Positions 56,301-64,000 of a stretch of 64,000 nt of DNA are shown in pieces. Numbering within the stretch: the first letter of the stretch is position 1; each line of letters starts with the position of its first letter. This stretch comes from CAIZQW01 sp942493055 (lineage in GTDB: Bacteria; Verrucomicrobiota; Kiritimatiellia; RFP12; UBA1067), in assembly GCA_942493055.1 (NCBI GenBank), contig OW818680.1, positions 4,216,001 to 4,280,000 on the forward strand, written 5' to 3'. The notes beneath the pieces are model-generated. The model did not search any database. It saw only the letters and a list, made by a program, of their open reading frames with translations, and was not told the DNA's origin. Position numbers and translations under genes: made by a program.

Positions 56301-56825
56301 TGGCTATTCCTCGACACCCTGCAACCTGTGGCATCCTGCGAAACAAAGGCGGTTTGGGATCTGAACCTGATTCCCGCATCCAACGGGCCTGTGGGGGATA
56401 AGCCCGCACCGCGGCAGAAGTTTTTTGCCCTTGAATACAAAGGCTTCCTGAATATTCCTGAAGACGGTGTCTACACGTTTCATGCACCCAGGGAGTACAC
56501 GATGCCTGACACGGATGCCGGATATGAACTCAATGTGTACCTTGGCAACCACAGCGTGCCTTTCGGTTACCGCACGCAAATCATCGGTCTCAATCAATGG
56601 TATCCCTCTACACGGCTCCATGCTTTTGGAAACTGGAGTGTCGCTCTGAAAAAAGGGATGCAGCCGTTCAAGCTTACTTATCTTGACTATCGGACAGACG
56701 CTCCCTCCAAACTGAACAAGCCAGGCTTGAGGGATTACATCTGGTCGGGCGTTACACCCGATTTGAAAATCTCGGGTCCAGGGATGGCGGCTCAGCCGAT
56801 ACCTGCGGCTTGGCTGATGCACTGA
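53331..56825 (+). CDS. Giant heparinase II/III-like lyase, divergent, with CHB_HEX_C-like and PA14-like modules
   Basis: 1,164 residues with a signal peptide to about 'APIAWAA' and a GAGGAAA ribosome site. The helical domain (about 30-440) lacks the SRFNWNIMGMG motif but has 'RSNTHNWTPSAGLLL'. The beta-sandwich starts at about 490 ('REGWEKESGYGALFCSPQPG', 'NNNSFGLAAFGQDLLVDDS'). A chitobiase C-like module is near 901 ('IRYTVDGTEPDLHS') and a PA14-like module at about 1027-1140 ('GVYTFHAPREYTMPDTDAGYELNVYLG'). Same architecture as the lyases at 32867 and 44473 but clearly more distant, so probably a different linkage. No copy of the conserved promoter precedes it. Confidence 0.86.
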   Translation: MTKQYNTALQGLSTRLLVGCLLFCMAPIAWAAEASDVAQERPSWAHRNDPEAVSAFAQEFLTMLVLDDLGMNINKFRSRPGMLETAKLAKEKKYAEALSAFQKYFMNKLRYPSQAGLSAWDVNPTMGGVCGQGMWPSAVLSPNADQAKTVEAADKLMQGLVMLDGKEVKVGEPGTVNWNYPFARDAKIQFTNAPANGLFLASAFTPLAQAYVITRQDEYLKRWGEYLDDWAIHSNYADSIHPCQVPDGGNSSSGGGFISYTRLMAALATLTPENKEILPPATFARVVRKYMSEYLLLPMAYIRSNTHNWTPSAGLLLMAMFYDEFKIAPDLFREGLRRNIEDNAVTQNLRDGTENQQCPWYNSNYLDVFAALRLLDARKGLQSYRELPWISDLKESVEWKNEIRTHLGEHLNYFIRIRTPQGEYPIPIRGGDKRSATGIPAGEYYDMSPETYNNPLNKQICSAMTNPGAGIRPENYDSDWFPYAGYNVVREGWEKESGYGALFCSPQPGAYGGFRSRSNNNSFGLAAFGQDLLVDDSIGHYMYPGSPILVDGKNQFFHAGIYKVEDPARHKVYQVSAWTTPSPWRWHASRTFNLMEGVYEGLYSAPDVKSAVAGKYGLDESSESSKKDDNLQRDVKHQRLVHYVREAKLWIITDRMLTEKEHQYEQVWRLAMKPCAIPALNEVDIKVDTATKTISTQSKAAPEGSKEPGAKADLTLVQFCSQPLTYKTKTVIKDPKNHYQSCSRMDVSASWKGAGNQQVVTVAYPRKVAGGADLKSIKPLALPAGVTGFEAQTPEGISVLFASATAPAAEITLGSVRVNGESLLLCGNKGVALGCSQMTVNGKAVTIPSADFEFTFASDRSQLPVSFVQIYQPIDPVKVLPERNVFMGEVDVALTSGTKDIEIRYTVDGTEPDLHSPLYKGPFKLTCSAVVKAKAYRPGLTTDPDYMSGTLSSPISFGVFKKEEPIESVKVLNPKTGILCNYYEADWKRMWLFLDTLQPVASCETKAVWDLNLIPASNGPVGDKPAPRQKFFALEYKGFLNIPEDGVYTFHAPREYTMPDTDAGYELNVYLGNHSVPFGYRTQIIGLNQWYPSTRLHAFGNWSVALKKGMQPFKLTYLDYRTDAPSKLNKPGLRDYIWSGVTPDLKISGPGMAAQPIPAAWLMH

Positions 56826-56875
56826 GTGACGAGCATTTATAATTTTTCAGGAAAGGCACAAGGTACGAACCCCGC

Positions 56876-58159
56876 ATGATGATACTAACCCTTATTGAGT
56901 CAGTTGTTTTTTTATTCCTTGCTAGCACGTTAACGATTCCCGCGCAAAACCTGTCGCAGCCTGAAAAGGCCGAGCTAACCCCTGCAAAGCAACCCAATAC
57001 CGAAGCTGAACTGCGGAAAATGATTCCAGCGATCTTTGCGGATGCGCAGACGCAGTATCGCGGGATGCTGAAGCAGATGGAAGCCCATCCGGGTTTGCTT
57101 CCCAGAACAGTCGACAAAGGAAAGTTTTCTGCTGTGAAGGCCGACGATTGGACCAGCGGTTTTTTCCCGGGCTCGCTCTGGTATCTGTATGAGTTTGCGA
57201 AAGCGGATGAGTGGAAAAATGCTGCACAGGACTACACCGCGCGACTGGAAAAGATTCGTCACTACACCGGCAACCATGACGTGGGATTCATGCTCTATTG
57301 CAGTTATGGCAATGGACTGCGTCTGGCGGCTGTGCCCGGCTACAAGGAGGTGCTGCAGGACGGGGCAAAATCGCTCTGCACACGCTATAACGAAAAGCTG
57401 GGATTGATCCGCTCCTGGGATAGCCACACCTTTCCGGTCATCATCGACAACATGATGAACCTCGAACTGCTGATGTGGGCGGCCCACAACGGGGGAGATA
57501 CGCGATGCAATGACATTTCATGCAACCATGCGGACATGACGCTCAAGAATCACTATCGGCCAGACGGGAGTGCGTATCACATTGTTGACTACAGCCCCGA
57601 AACAGGGAAAATTGCAGGATATTACGCAGGGCAGGGGAGATCAAAAGAGGGCCCCTGGGCACGTGGACAATCGTGGGGACTCTATGGCTTCACGATGATG
57701 TATCGCGAAACAAAGGATAGGAGATATCTTGAGCGGGCAACGGGCATTGCCGATTTCTTGATCAGCCATAAGAACTTGCCAGCAGACGGCGTCCCGTATT
57801 GGGACTACGATGCACCGGACATCCCCACTGCGTGGCGCGATGCTTCCGCTGCGGCGATCATGGCCAGTGCCTTGCTGGAGTTGTCTGGCACTGTTGACGT
57901 CGAAAAGGCGAAGCGCTATCGCGCGATGGCGGTCAAACAATTGTGCACGCTGAGTTCCCCGTCCTATCGTGCCGCGCCTGGAACGAATAACAACTTTCTG
58001 CTGATGCACAGCGTGGGAAATCTCCCCAAGAATTACGAAATTGATGTTCCGCTCAACTACGCAGACTACTATTACCTTGAGGCGCTCTTGCGTGTATTGA
58101 AGTCTGAGCAGGTGCAAGGGGAGGCGTTGGTGAACGCCGGAAGAGGAATCGAAAGATGA
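56876..58159 (+). CDS. Unsaturated uronyl hydrolase, GH88 family
   Basis: 427 residues with a probable signal peptide (first ~25 residues). Catalytic Asp residues are visible as Asp135 in 'GNHDVGFM' and Asp191 in 'VIIDNMMNL'. 'ARGQSWGLYGFTMMYRETKD' at about 260 is a GH88 signature. These enzymes hydrolyse the unsaturated uronic acid that polysaccharide lyases leave at the non-reducing end, so it directly supports beta-elimination by the neighbouring lyases. Its stop overlaps the next lyase ATG by 4 nt, showing co-translation. Confidence 0.93.
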   Translation: MMILTLIESVVFLFLASTLTIPAQNLSQPEKAELTPAKQPNTEAELRKMIPAIFADAQTQYRGMLKQMEAHPGLLPRTVDKGKFSAVKADDWTSGFFPGSLWYLYEFAKADEWKNAAQDYTARLEKIRHYTGNHDVGFMLYCSYGNGLRLAAVPGYKEVLQDGAKSLCTRYNEKLGLIRSWDSHTFPVIIDNMMNLELLMWAAHNGGDTRCNDISCNHADMTLKNHYRPDGSAYHIVDYSPETGKIAGYYAGQGRSKEGPWARGQSWGLYGFTMMYRETKDRRYLERATGIADFLISHKNLPADGVPYWDYDAPDIPTAWRDASAAAIMASALLELSGTVDVEKAKRYRAMAVKQLCTLSSPSYRAAPGTNNNFLLMHSVGNLPKNYEIDVPLNYADYYYLEALLRVLKSEQVQGEALVNAGRGIER

Positions 58160-61100
58160 TAATGCAAACACATACCCGCATTCGCTGTCAGTACATTCTT
58201 TCTGCGGTTGTATTCACACTGGCCCTTATATCTGCGCCGCCGCTCTTCGCGCAGGTCGAGCATAAAAATGAGTGGTCGCCCGCACGTGAAATCAAGGTGG
58301 CGGTTCCGCCTGCCGCGCATCTGGAGGAACGGGCGCGCGCTTTTGAACAGCGCGATTCGGAGGACGCGGTCCGTCGCCTGGCGGATCAACTCTTCGCGCT
58401 CATAGACGCCGCCTATCGCCCTGAGGATGAACAGCAGGCGGCACTCTACCGCCAGGTCTTTGTAAAGCGCCAAGCCGGCGACGCCCGCGGCGCCCTTGAA
58501 AGCTATAAGGCCTTTGTCTTTGAGCGCCTGCGCCATCCGCCCAAGGGTGTCAAGATCGATGCCCGCGATCCGGCCAAGCGAACCTTTATCGAGTATTACA
58601 ACCAGCCGGATGAACTCATGCGCGGGGTCTACCGCCTTCAGGTATTCGATGAGCCCTGGCCTCAGAAAGTGGCGAACGACGGTGTTGATTCCATCATTGC
58701 CTATTACAGGGCCGGCAAACACAACGCCCACATGATTGACCTGGTCATGCAGAATAGCCAGCCGGGCCGCATGAACTGGACCTATATGCCGCCGGGTTTC
58801 TGCAGCGGCACGTGGCACATTCCCCAGGACCACAATTATATCGGCGGCGCCTACCAGCAGGACATGTGCCTCACGCCCCTGCTGGCCGCGTTTCTGGAAA
58901 AGAAGGATCCCGCCTATCTTAAACAATGGTCCGCCTATGTGGACGATTTTCTGTTGAACTTCAGGCGTGATCTGGCCGAGGCCGGAATCCTGATGGGCGT
59001 GGATGCGGGCGGCGCAGCCGGGCCGAACTTCCGCCACCTGGCCTACGTTATCCTCAACAGCGCCGAGGCGGATCAACATGTCCCTGCCACGACGTTGGCC
59101 CGGTTCTTCATCAACACCTGGACCACCGACTTGCCGCTCATTGTGCTGGGCGCCCGGGCCACGGCCGCGAATCGGGCGATGCACATGTACGGGGCGCTGT
59201 TGACAGAGAACACCATGAATTTCCCCGAGTTGAAGTACGCGCCAACCTTGCTGACCGAACGCCGCCGCATCATTGAGTCCTATGCGCGCCAGTATATGCA
59301 CGCGGACGGCACCAGCGTGGACTATGCCCCGAACTATAACAAGAATTACCTCCTCTCGCCGGGCACTGACATTGCGCTCTTCCGCGCCATGAAGCAGCCG
59401 CCTGCCTGGTTCACCCCGGCGTGGGAACAGGAACTCCTGGAGCATCAGATGGTCATGGCCCGCTACCTGATCCGCTACTTTGCGCCCAACGGCACATTGC
59501 CCGGATACAAGGGCTGCACCAAAGATATGAGGGCGGAAACCATTGGCAAGAGTTCCTACCTCAAGAAATTCATGATGCCGGCACTCGCGGAGCCGGCCAA
59601 CAAGGTCGTCATCGCCCGCATCCTGGGCGACATGACGGGCCCTGCGCCGGAGTTCACGTCGGAAGCCTATCCGTATGGCGGCTATTACTTCATGCGTGAC
59701 GCCTGGGCGCCTGATGCGCGGTTCCTCTATTTCCATGACTTCCGTCCCGCGCAGACCGGCAACTGGCGTCATCAAAAGAATGTCGCGCTGCAAGCCTACG
59801 GACAGAGCATGCTGAATCCCTTCAAATGGGAATCGCCGCTTCTGGTGGATGGCGCAGGGAATATGTACGAAGCCTATACGGACCTCTATCCGTCAAACTA
59901 CCTGGCCCGCGCGCAACGCCCCCTCTATGGCACGCGCGGCGACAAGTCCGCCTGGCAGCACCCCTTGAGCAACCGCTGGCATACCTCAGCCTCGTTCGAT
60001 CTGGCAGAAGGCAGTCTGAAGCTTCCCTATGCCGGCAAGTTCGAGGACCGCCCCTCGGTCTTTGTGGAGGATGTGTCTCACGCCCGCCAGGTGATCTTCT
60101 TCCGGGAGGCGGGGTGCTGGGTGGTGACGGACCGGGTGCAGGCTGAAAAGCCGCACGCCTACCGCCTCCAATGGAGCTTCGAGCCTGACCGTCTCAATGC
60201 CCCGGACTGGTACGCCCGGGACCAGGTCAAGAAGTTCGTGATGCCGCCGCCGCGTGAAGACGCCTACACGCGCGACCAGATCAAGCTCGACAGCGCCACC
60301 CAGAGTATCAAGACCGCTAACCCGAAACACCCCAACCTCTCCATCTGGCAGGCCGCCTCCGTCCCGCTCCTCTTCGATCCCGCCTCCACCACCCAGGGCA
60401 ATGACGCCTGGCATGGCAACGCGCATGTGGCCGGCTCCGACTTTAAGGCCGAGCGCGCGGCACTCGTGGCCAGCCTGCTCTATCCCCGCCGTACGCTCGC
60501 AGAGGAGGTGAACTCCTTTGAACGGCTCACGCTGAAAAACGGCGCCGGGTTTAAAACAGTGACACCAGCCGGCTTTGGGCTGACCTATCAAGCCCTGCTG
60601 CACCCTGCCGCTCTTGAAGCCGAGGGAGTCCAAGTCAATGCCAGCGCCTTGGCTGTCAGCCGCAAGCCGGACGGGGCGCTCAACGGTCTTGTGCTCGACT
60701 GCACGCAGTTCGCCCTTGCCGGCAAATCGCAGAAGCTCTCCTCAACGGATATGGAGTTCGCTGTGGAGCGCGAGGGGAGGGTGACCTTCACGCCGATCTA
60801 CCGTCCCCTTGAACGGGTCGTCATCCTGCCGGAGACGGATCTCTTCCTGGATGCCGTGGAGGTCACGCTGCAGCACCCTGCGAAGGATGTAGACCTGCGG
60901 TTCACCCTCGATGGCACAGAGCCGACGCTGGACTCCGCGCGCTATGAGAAGCCGATCCGCCTGGCCGCCACCACCCGCGTCCGGGCCCGCGCCTTCCGCA
61001 AGGGCGCTTCAATCATCCCCCCCACCCAAGACAGCGTGCTGGCCTCCATCGACCGCAGTGCGATCTTCACAAAGGCGACCGAGCTGAAGCCCGCGCTGGC

Positions 61101-61608
61101 GGCACCTAAGGAGCCCTTGAAGCCGGGTCTCGCCTTTCGTTATTTCGAGGATGACTGGACGCTCTCCATCTTGAAGTTGCCGATCTTGAAGACCGTCTCT
61201 ACCGGCGTGGCCCGGTCCTGCATGGAGATCAGCGCCCGCCGTCAGAACGCCAATTCGTATGCCTTTGTCTACGAGGGGGTCCTCGACTTGCCGGCCACTG
61301 GAATTTATACGTTCCATGGCCCCTGGGAATTTTTCGACATCGGTGTGCGCTGCGGGTACGACCTTCAGGTTGCTTTGGACAACGAGGTTTGGTATCCTTC
61401 TACGCGAGATCATAATTATGGGAACTGGAGCATTGCCGTGAAGCAGGGACTTCACACATTGAAGGTCACCTATATTGATCTTCGTCGCGGACAGGATCAA
61501 GTGACTGCAAGAGAGATGACCTGGACAGGTGATAAGCCCGACTTGCGCCTCTCAGGACCCGGCCTGACAGCCCAGCCTATTCCGGACGAATGGATGAAAC
61601 ATTTTTAA
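58156..61608 (+). CDS. Giant heparinase II/III-like lyase, divergent, with CHB_HEX_C-like and PA14-like modules
   Basis: 1,150 residues with a signal peptide to about 'APPLFAQ'. A helical domain (about 60-480) is followed by a beta-sandwich from about 512 ('MRDAWAPDARFLYFHDFRP', 'QSMLNPFKWESPLLVDG'). A chitobiase C-like module is near 913 ('LRFTLDGTEPTLDSARYEKP') and PA14-like from about 1028 ('GIYTFHGPWEF', 'CGYDLQVALDNEVWYPS'). It resembles the protein at 53331 most in the C-terminal third ('LSGPGLTAQPIPDEWMKHF'). It overlaps the GH88 gene by 4 nt. The coding sequence is noticeably more GC-rich than the earlier lyases. Confidence 0.86.
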   Translation: MIMQTHTRIRCQYILSAVVFTLALISAPPLFAQVEHKNEWSPAREIKVAVPPAAHLEERARAFEQRDSEDAVRRLADQLFALIDAAYRPEDEQQAALYRQVFVKRQAGDARGALESYKAFVFERLRHPPKGVKIDARDPAKRTFIEYYNQPDELMRGVYRLQVFDEPWPQKVANDGVDSIIAYYRAGKHNAHMIDLVMQNSQPGRMNWTYMPPGFCSGTWHIPQDHNYIGGAYQQDMCLTPLLAAFLEKKDPAYLKQWSAYVDDFLLNFRRDLAEAGILMGVDAGGAAGPNFRHLAYVILNSAEADQHVPATTLARFFINTWTTDLPLIVLGARATAANRAMHMYGALLTENTMNFPELKYAPTLLTERRRIIESYARQYMHADGTSVDYAPNYNKNYLLSPGTDIALFRAMKQPPAWFTPAWEQELLEHQMVMARYLIRYFAPNGTLPGYKGCTKDMRAETIGKSSYLKKFMMPALAEPANKVVIARILGDMTGPAPEFTSEAYPYGGYYFMRDAWAPDARFLYFHDFRPAQTGNWRHQKNVALQAYGQSMLNPFKWESPLLVDGAGNMYEAYTDLYPSNYLARAQRPLYGTRGDKSAWQHPLSNRWHTSASFDLAEGSLKLPYAGKFEDRPSVFVEDVSHARQVIFFREAGCWVVTDRVQAEKPHAYRLQWSFEPDRLNAPDWYARDQVKKFVMPPPREDAYTRDQIKLDSATQSIKTANPKHPNLSIWQAASVPLLFDPASTTQGNDAWHGNAHVAGSDFKAERAALVASLLYPRRTLAEEVNSFERLTLKNGAGFKTVTPAGFGLTYQALLHPAALEAEGVQVNASALAVSRKPDGALNGLVLDCTQFALAGKSQKLSSTDMEFAVEREGRVTFTPIYRPLERVVILPETDLFLDAVEVTLQHPAKDVDLRFTLDGTEPTLDSARYEKPIRLAATTRVRARAFRKGASIIPPTQDSVLASIDRSAIFTKATELKPALAAPKEPLKPGLAFRYFEDDWTLSILKLPILKTVSTGVARSCMEISARRQNANSYAFVYEGVLDLPATGIYTFHGPWEFFDIGVRCGYDLQVALDNEVWYPSTRDHNYGNWSIAVKQGLHTLKVTYIDLRRGQDQVTAREMTWTGDKPDLRLSGPGLTAQPIPDEWMKHF

Positions 61609-61625
61609 TAACAAGGGGGGATCCG

Positions 61626-62858
61626 ATGAAACAGGTGAACGTATCGAGGAGGTCGTTTCTAAAAGCGACAGGTGCGGCAGTCGCGCTGCCGAACATTATT
61701 ACGTCCAGTGCGCTGGGCGCAGGGGGCAGGCCGCCGGCGAGCGAACGCATCGTCATGGCCGGTATCGGCATGGGCGGACAGGGCTCCGGCGATCTCGGAC
61801 AGTTCATGGGCGATCCTCGGATTCAAGTGGTGGCGGTCTGCGATGTCAAGAACGCGAATCTTGAACGGATCACGAACACGGTGAATAACCGGTATAAAAA
61901 CACGGACTGCAAAGGGTATGTCGATTACCGCGAAGTGATCGCGCGTAGCGATATCGACATGATCCTCTGCGCTACGCCGGATCATTGGCATGCGCAAATT
62001 TCAATCGACGCGATGAAGGCCGGCAAGGATGTCTACTGCGAGAAGCCCCTGACCCTGACGATCGGCGAGGGCCGCAAGATGGTCGACGTCGCACGCCAGT
62101 ACGGACGCGTCTTCTCCTCCGGCAGTCAGCGCGTCATCGGCGACTACGGCGCCCTGGCCTGCGCAGCGCGTAGCGGAAAATTCGGCAATATTCTCGAAGT
62201 GTTTGCGGATCCAGGTGGGCCGCCCCGGCAGTGCTATCTGCCTGGAGTGGAGATCCCTCCGAACACGATCAACTGGGATCTCTGGCTGGGGCCGGCGCCC
62301 ATGGTGCCGTATAACCCCTTCCGTTGCGGAGCGGCTTATGGACTCGGCGGGCAGGGATTCCGGACGTGGTCCGACTACTCCGGCGGCATGATGACCGACT
62401 GGGGCGGACACAAATTTGGCGCTGCGCTGCACGGCATGGGCCTGGATCACACAGGACCCACGGAGATTCTACCGCCCGACGGCAAGGACAACAAGTATCT
62501 CACATACGTCTTTGCCAATGGCATGAAGCTGCACGTGGGCGATGGCGGGCCGAAGTACATCTGCGAGAAGGGTCAGGCTACGACGTTGCGCGAGTTCAAG
62601 GTTCCGCCGGGCTTGCGGTGGTATGAGGACGGCGCCAACTCGCCGATCAAGGATCTGGTGAACTGCGTGATCTCACGGAAGCGTCCGTTCCAGGACGTGG
62701 AGTATGCGCATCGCACAGCGACAGTCTGCCACCTGGGCAATATCTGTTACAGCCTGAACCGGAAGCTCAAGTGGGATCCTGTGAAAGAGGACTTCATCGG
62801 CGACCCCGAGGCCAGCAGGCTGGTGGACCGGCCGCGGCGCGGGCCTTGGCAGATTTAA
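61626..62858 (+). CDS. Tat-exported Gfo/Idh/MocA-family oxidoreductase
   Basis: 410 residues from the Met after an AAGGGGGG ribosome site; an upstream in-frame start at 61590 overlaps the lyase and is rejected. Twin-arginine signal SRRSFLKATG (about residues 7-16). Rossmann motif 'GIGMGGQGSGDLG'. 'CATPDHWHAQISIDAMKAGKDVYCEKPLTL' region, then 'SGGMMTDWGGHKFGAALHGMG'. It is a paralogue of the protein at 18635, with the same pattern of Tat export. It probably acts on a sugar released in the periplasm. It is 17 nt downstream of the lyase and likely in the same operon. Confidence 0.92.
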   Translation: MKQVNVSRRSFLKATGAAVALPNIITSSALGAGGRPPASERIVMAGIGMGGQGSGDLGQFMGDPRIQVVAVCDVKNANLERITNTVNNRYKNTDCKGYVDYREVIARSDIDMILCATPDHWHAQISIDAMKAGKDVYCEKPLTLTIGEGRKMVDVARQYGRVFSSGSQRVIGDYGALACAARSGKFGNILEVFADPGGPPRQCYLPGVEIPPNTINWDLWLGPAPMVPYNPFRCGAAYGLGGQGFRTWSDYSGGMMTDWGGHKFGAALHGMGLDHTGPTEILPPDGKDNKYLTYVFANGMKLHVGDGGPKYICEKGQATTLREFKVPPGLRWYEDGANSPIKDLVNCVISRKRPFQDVEYAHRTATVCHLGNICYSLNRKLKWDPVKEDFIGDPEASRLVDRPRRGPWQI

Positions 62859-62895
62859 TGAATGTCTGAAAACAGGTGATACGTAAAGGATTTTT

Positions 62896-64000
62896 ATGCG
62901 CAAGATTAAGAATATGACGATGATCATGATGACGCTTTGTCTGGTAGCTGGGATGTCGTTCGGCGATGTCTGGCAGGACTTGGCGAAGTACAAATATGGC
63001 GAAGGAACTGCGGCGGGCGATGCGGAACAGCTTCTGCAGAAGACGCCGGTGGACCAGCATGCTGCGATCGAGGATTCGCTCATCGCAGTCGTGTCGGCTA
63101 AGGACGCAACGCAGGACGGCAAAGCGTTTGCCTGCCGCATGCTGCAACAGATCGGCACTGAGAAGTGCATATCCGCAGTGGCGGGCCTGCTGAAGGACGA
63201 AGTGCTCTCGCATTACGCATGTCTCGTACTGGAGCGGATGAAGAGCCCCAAGGCCGATGCGGCGCTGCTGGCTGCGCTGGAGAGCGCGCCTGACACGGTG
63301 AAGCCCGGTATCATGGGGAGCCTCGGTGTACGGCGGGATGCCAACGCTGTCGAGGTGGTGGCGAAACTCGCCTCGAACAGTGACACGTCCGTAGCCAGAG
63401 CAGCCATCGTTGCGCTGGGTAAGATCGGTGGCGCGTCCGCTGCAAGCGTGCTGGGAAAACTGAAACCAAAGGAGAGCCTTGTGCCGGTTTACACAGATGC
63501 CCTTCTGGACTGCGCGCGGAGTCTCACAGGGGCACAGGCTGTTGCCCTTTATGATCAGGTCCTCGCGGGCAAGTCAACGCAGCGTATCCGCGCCCTGAAT
63601 GGATTGTTGGTTGCGGACGAGAAGAAGGCTGTCGCGTTGATGGTCGATTTTATCAAGGGCGACGATGACCAGATGCTCGGCGGCGTGCTGACGTTGGTCT
63701 GCGGCGAGCCGAGCGCGGCACTGACGAAAGCCATGGCTGACGTCCTGCCCACGCTCCCGGATGCAAAGAAGACGGGCTTGCTCATTGCGCTCGGTTCGCG
63801 GGGCGATCCTGCGGCGCAGGAGAGCATCGCCGGATGTATGGCCAGCACGAACGAGAGTGTCCGTAACGCCGCGCTGGCGGCTCTGGGTAAGATCGGCAAC
63901 GAGAGTACCGTGAAACTTCTGCTGACAACAGGCGGAAGCGCCACAGATGCGCTCGCGAAGATGCCGGGTGCCAGCGTCAATGACGCGCTCATCCAAGCCC
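62896..64000 (+). CDS. Secreted HEAT-repeat protein (3' partial)
   Basis: The frame is open to the right edge, 368 codons visible. The signal peptide ends near 'LCLVAGMSFG'. The rest is helical repeats of about 30-37 residues of the HEAT/PBS type ('SVARAAIVALGKIGGASAASVLGKL', 'SVRNAALAALGKIGNESTVKLLL'). No start-to-stop frame is complete within the window, but the codon pattern, signal peptide and HEAT periodicity make it a real gene. In PVC bacteria such repeats often precede a further domain (for example a 3-keto-disaccharide hydrolase-like or haem domain), which would lie past the edge. It starts 37 nt after the oxidoreductase. Confidence 0.85.
   Translation, partial: MRKIKNMTMIMMTLCLVAGMSFGDVWQDLAKYKYGEGTAAGDAEQLLQKTPVDQHAAIEDSLIAVVSAKDATQDGKAFACRMLQQIGTEKCISAVAGLLKDEVLSHYACLVLERMKSPKADAALLAALESAPDTVKPGIMGSLGVRRDANAVEVVAKLASNSDTSVARAAIVALGKIGGASAASVLGKLKPKESLVPVYTDALLDCARSLTGAQAVALYDQVLAGKSTQRIRALNGLLVADEKKAVALMVDFIKGDDDQMLGGVLTLVCGEPSAALTKAMADVLPTLPDAKKTGLLIALGSRGDPAAQESIAGCMASTNESVRNAALAALGKIGNESTVKLLLTTGGSATDALAKMPGASVNDALIQA

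Noticed and set aside
58072..59793. 573-codon open frame on the minus strand
   Set aside because: It is antisense to both the GH88 and lyase genes and has shadow-like composition.

Overview
The window looks like a chromosome segment of a saccharolytic PVC-group bacterium, most likely Kiritimatiellota or a relative (inference). The reasons are secreted proteins with Tat or Sec signals, heparinase-like lyases, a sulfatase, Gfo/Idh/MocA oxidoreductases, URO-D-family methyltransferase homologues, LamG and autotransporter-associated beta-strand proteins, hydrazine-synthase-alpha-like cytochromes, and many structured intergenic repeats. I found no rRNA, tRNA, CRISPR array, transposase or integrase.

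Layout. 1-2.56 kb: the end of a secreted c-type cytochrome of the hydrazine-synthase-alpha-like (HZS-alpha-like) type. 2.9-9.6 kb: an accessory stretch with an AAA/DUF4143 ATPase behind a palindromic operator, small hypothetical genes, a DUF4041/GIY-YIG protein with an unknown partner (possible defence pair), a voltage-gated K+ channel and folE. 10-20 kb: a sugar-use locus (GH2, MFS sugar porter, beta-helix protein and URO-D-like protein on the minus strand; AraC regulator and Gfo/Idh/MocA oxidoreductase on the plus strand). 20.7-26.5 kb: a 1,941-residue DUF4011-type helicase-nuclease flanked by repeats, probably an anti-phage or DNA-processing factor.

26.5-64 kb: the most interesting region. 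A NarL/LuxR-type two-component system is transcribed away from a long array of plus-strand genes for attack on an acidic, probably sulfated, polysaccharide: two HZS-alpha-like cytochromes, four giant heparinase-II/III-like proteins (each with a chitobiase-C-like module and a PA14-like module), two LamG surface proteins, a beta-strand-repeat surface protein, a sulfatase, a GH28-like beta-helix enzyme, a GH88 unsaturated uronyl hydrolase, a Tat oxidoreductase and a HEAT-repeat protein cut by the window end.

Four transcription starts in this array share one conserved promoter module: a GACA..TGTC dyad, CGTA, a TTGYTG -35, an exact 17-bp spacer and a TAYAGT -10, upstream of the genes at 29622, 32867, 36689 and 51421. 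I infer one regulon, probably controlled by the adjacent two-component system. The lyases, sulfatase and GH88 would cut, desulfate and hydrolyse the polymer to unsaturated uronate and sugars. The role of the HZS-alpha-like cytochromes, paired twice with giant lyases, is unknown and is the best candidate here for undescribed biology.

Intergenic DNA carries several families of nested palindromes, some framed by short-period arms such as 8-bp TGGAATNN units. They explain most non-coding stretches over 150 bp.
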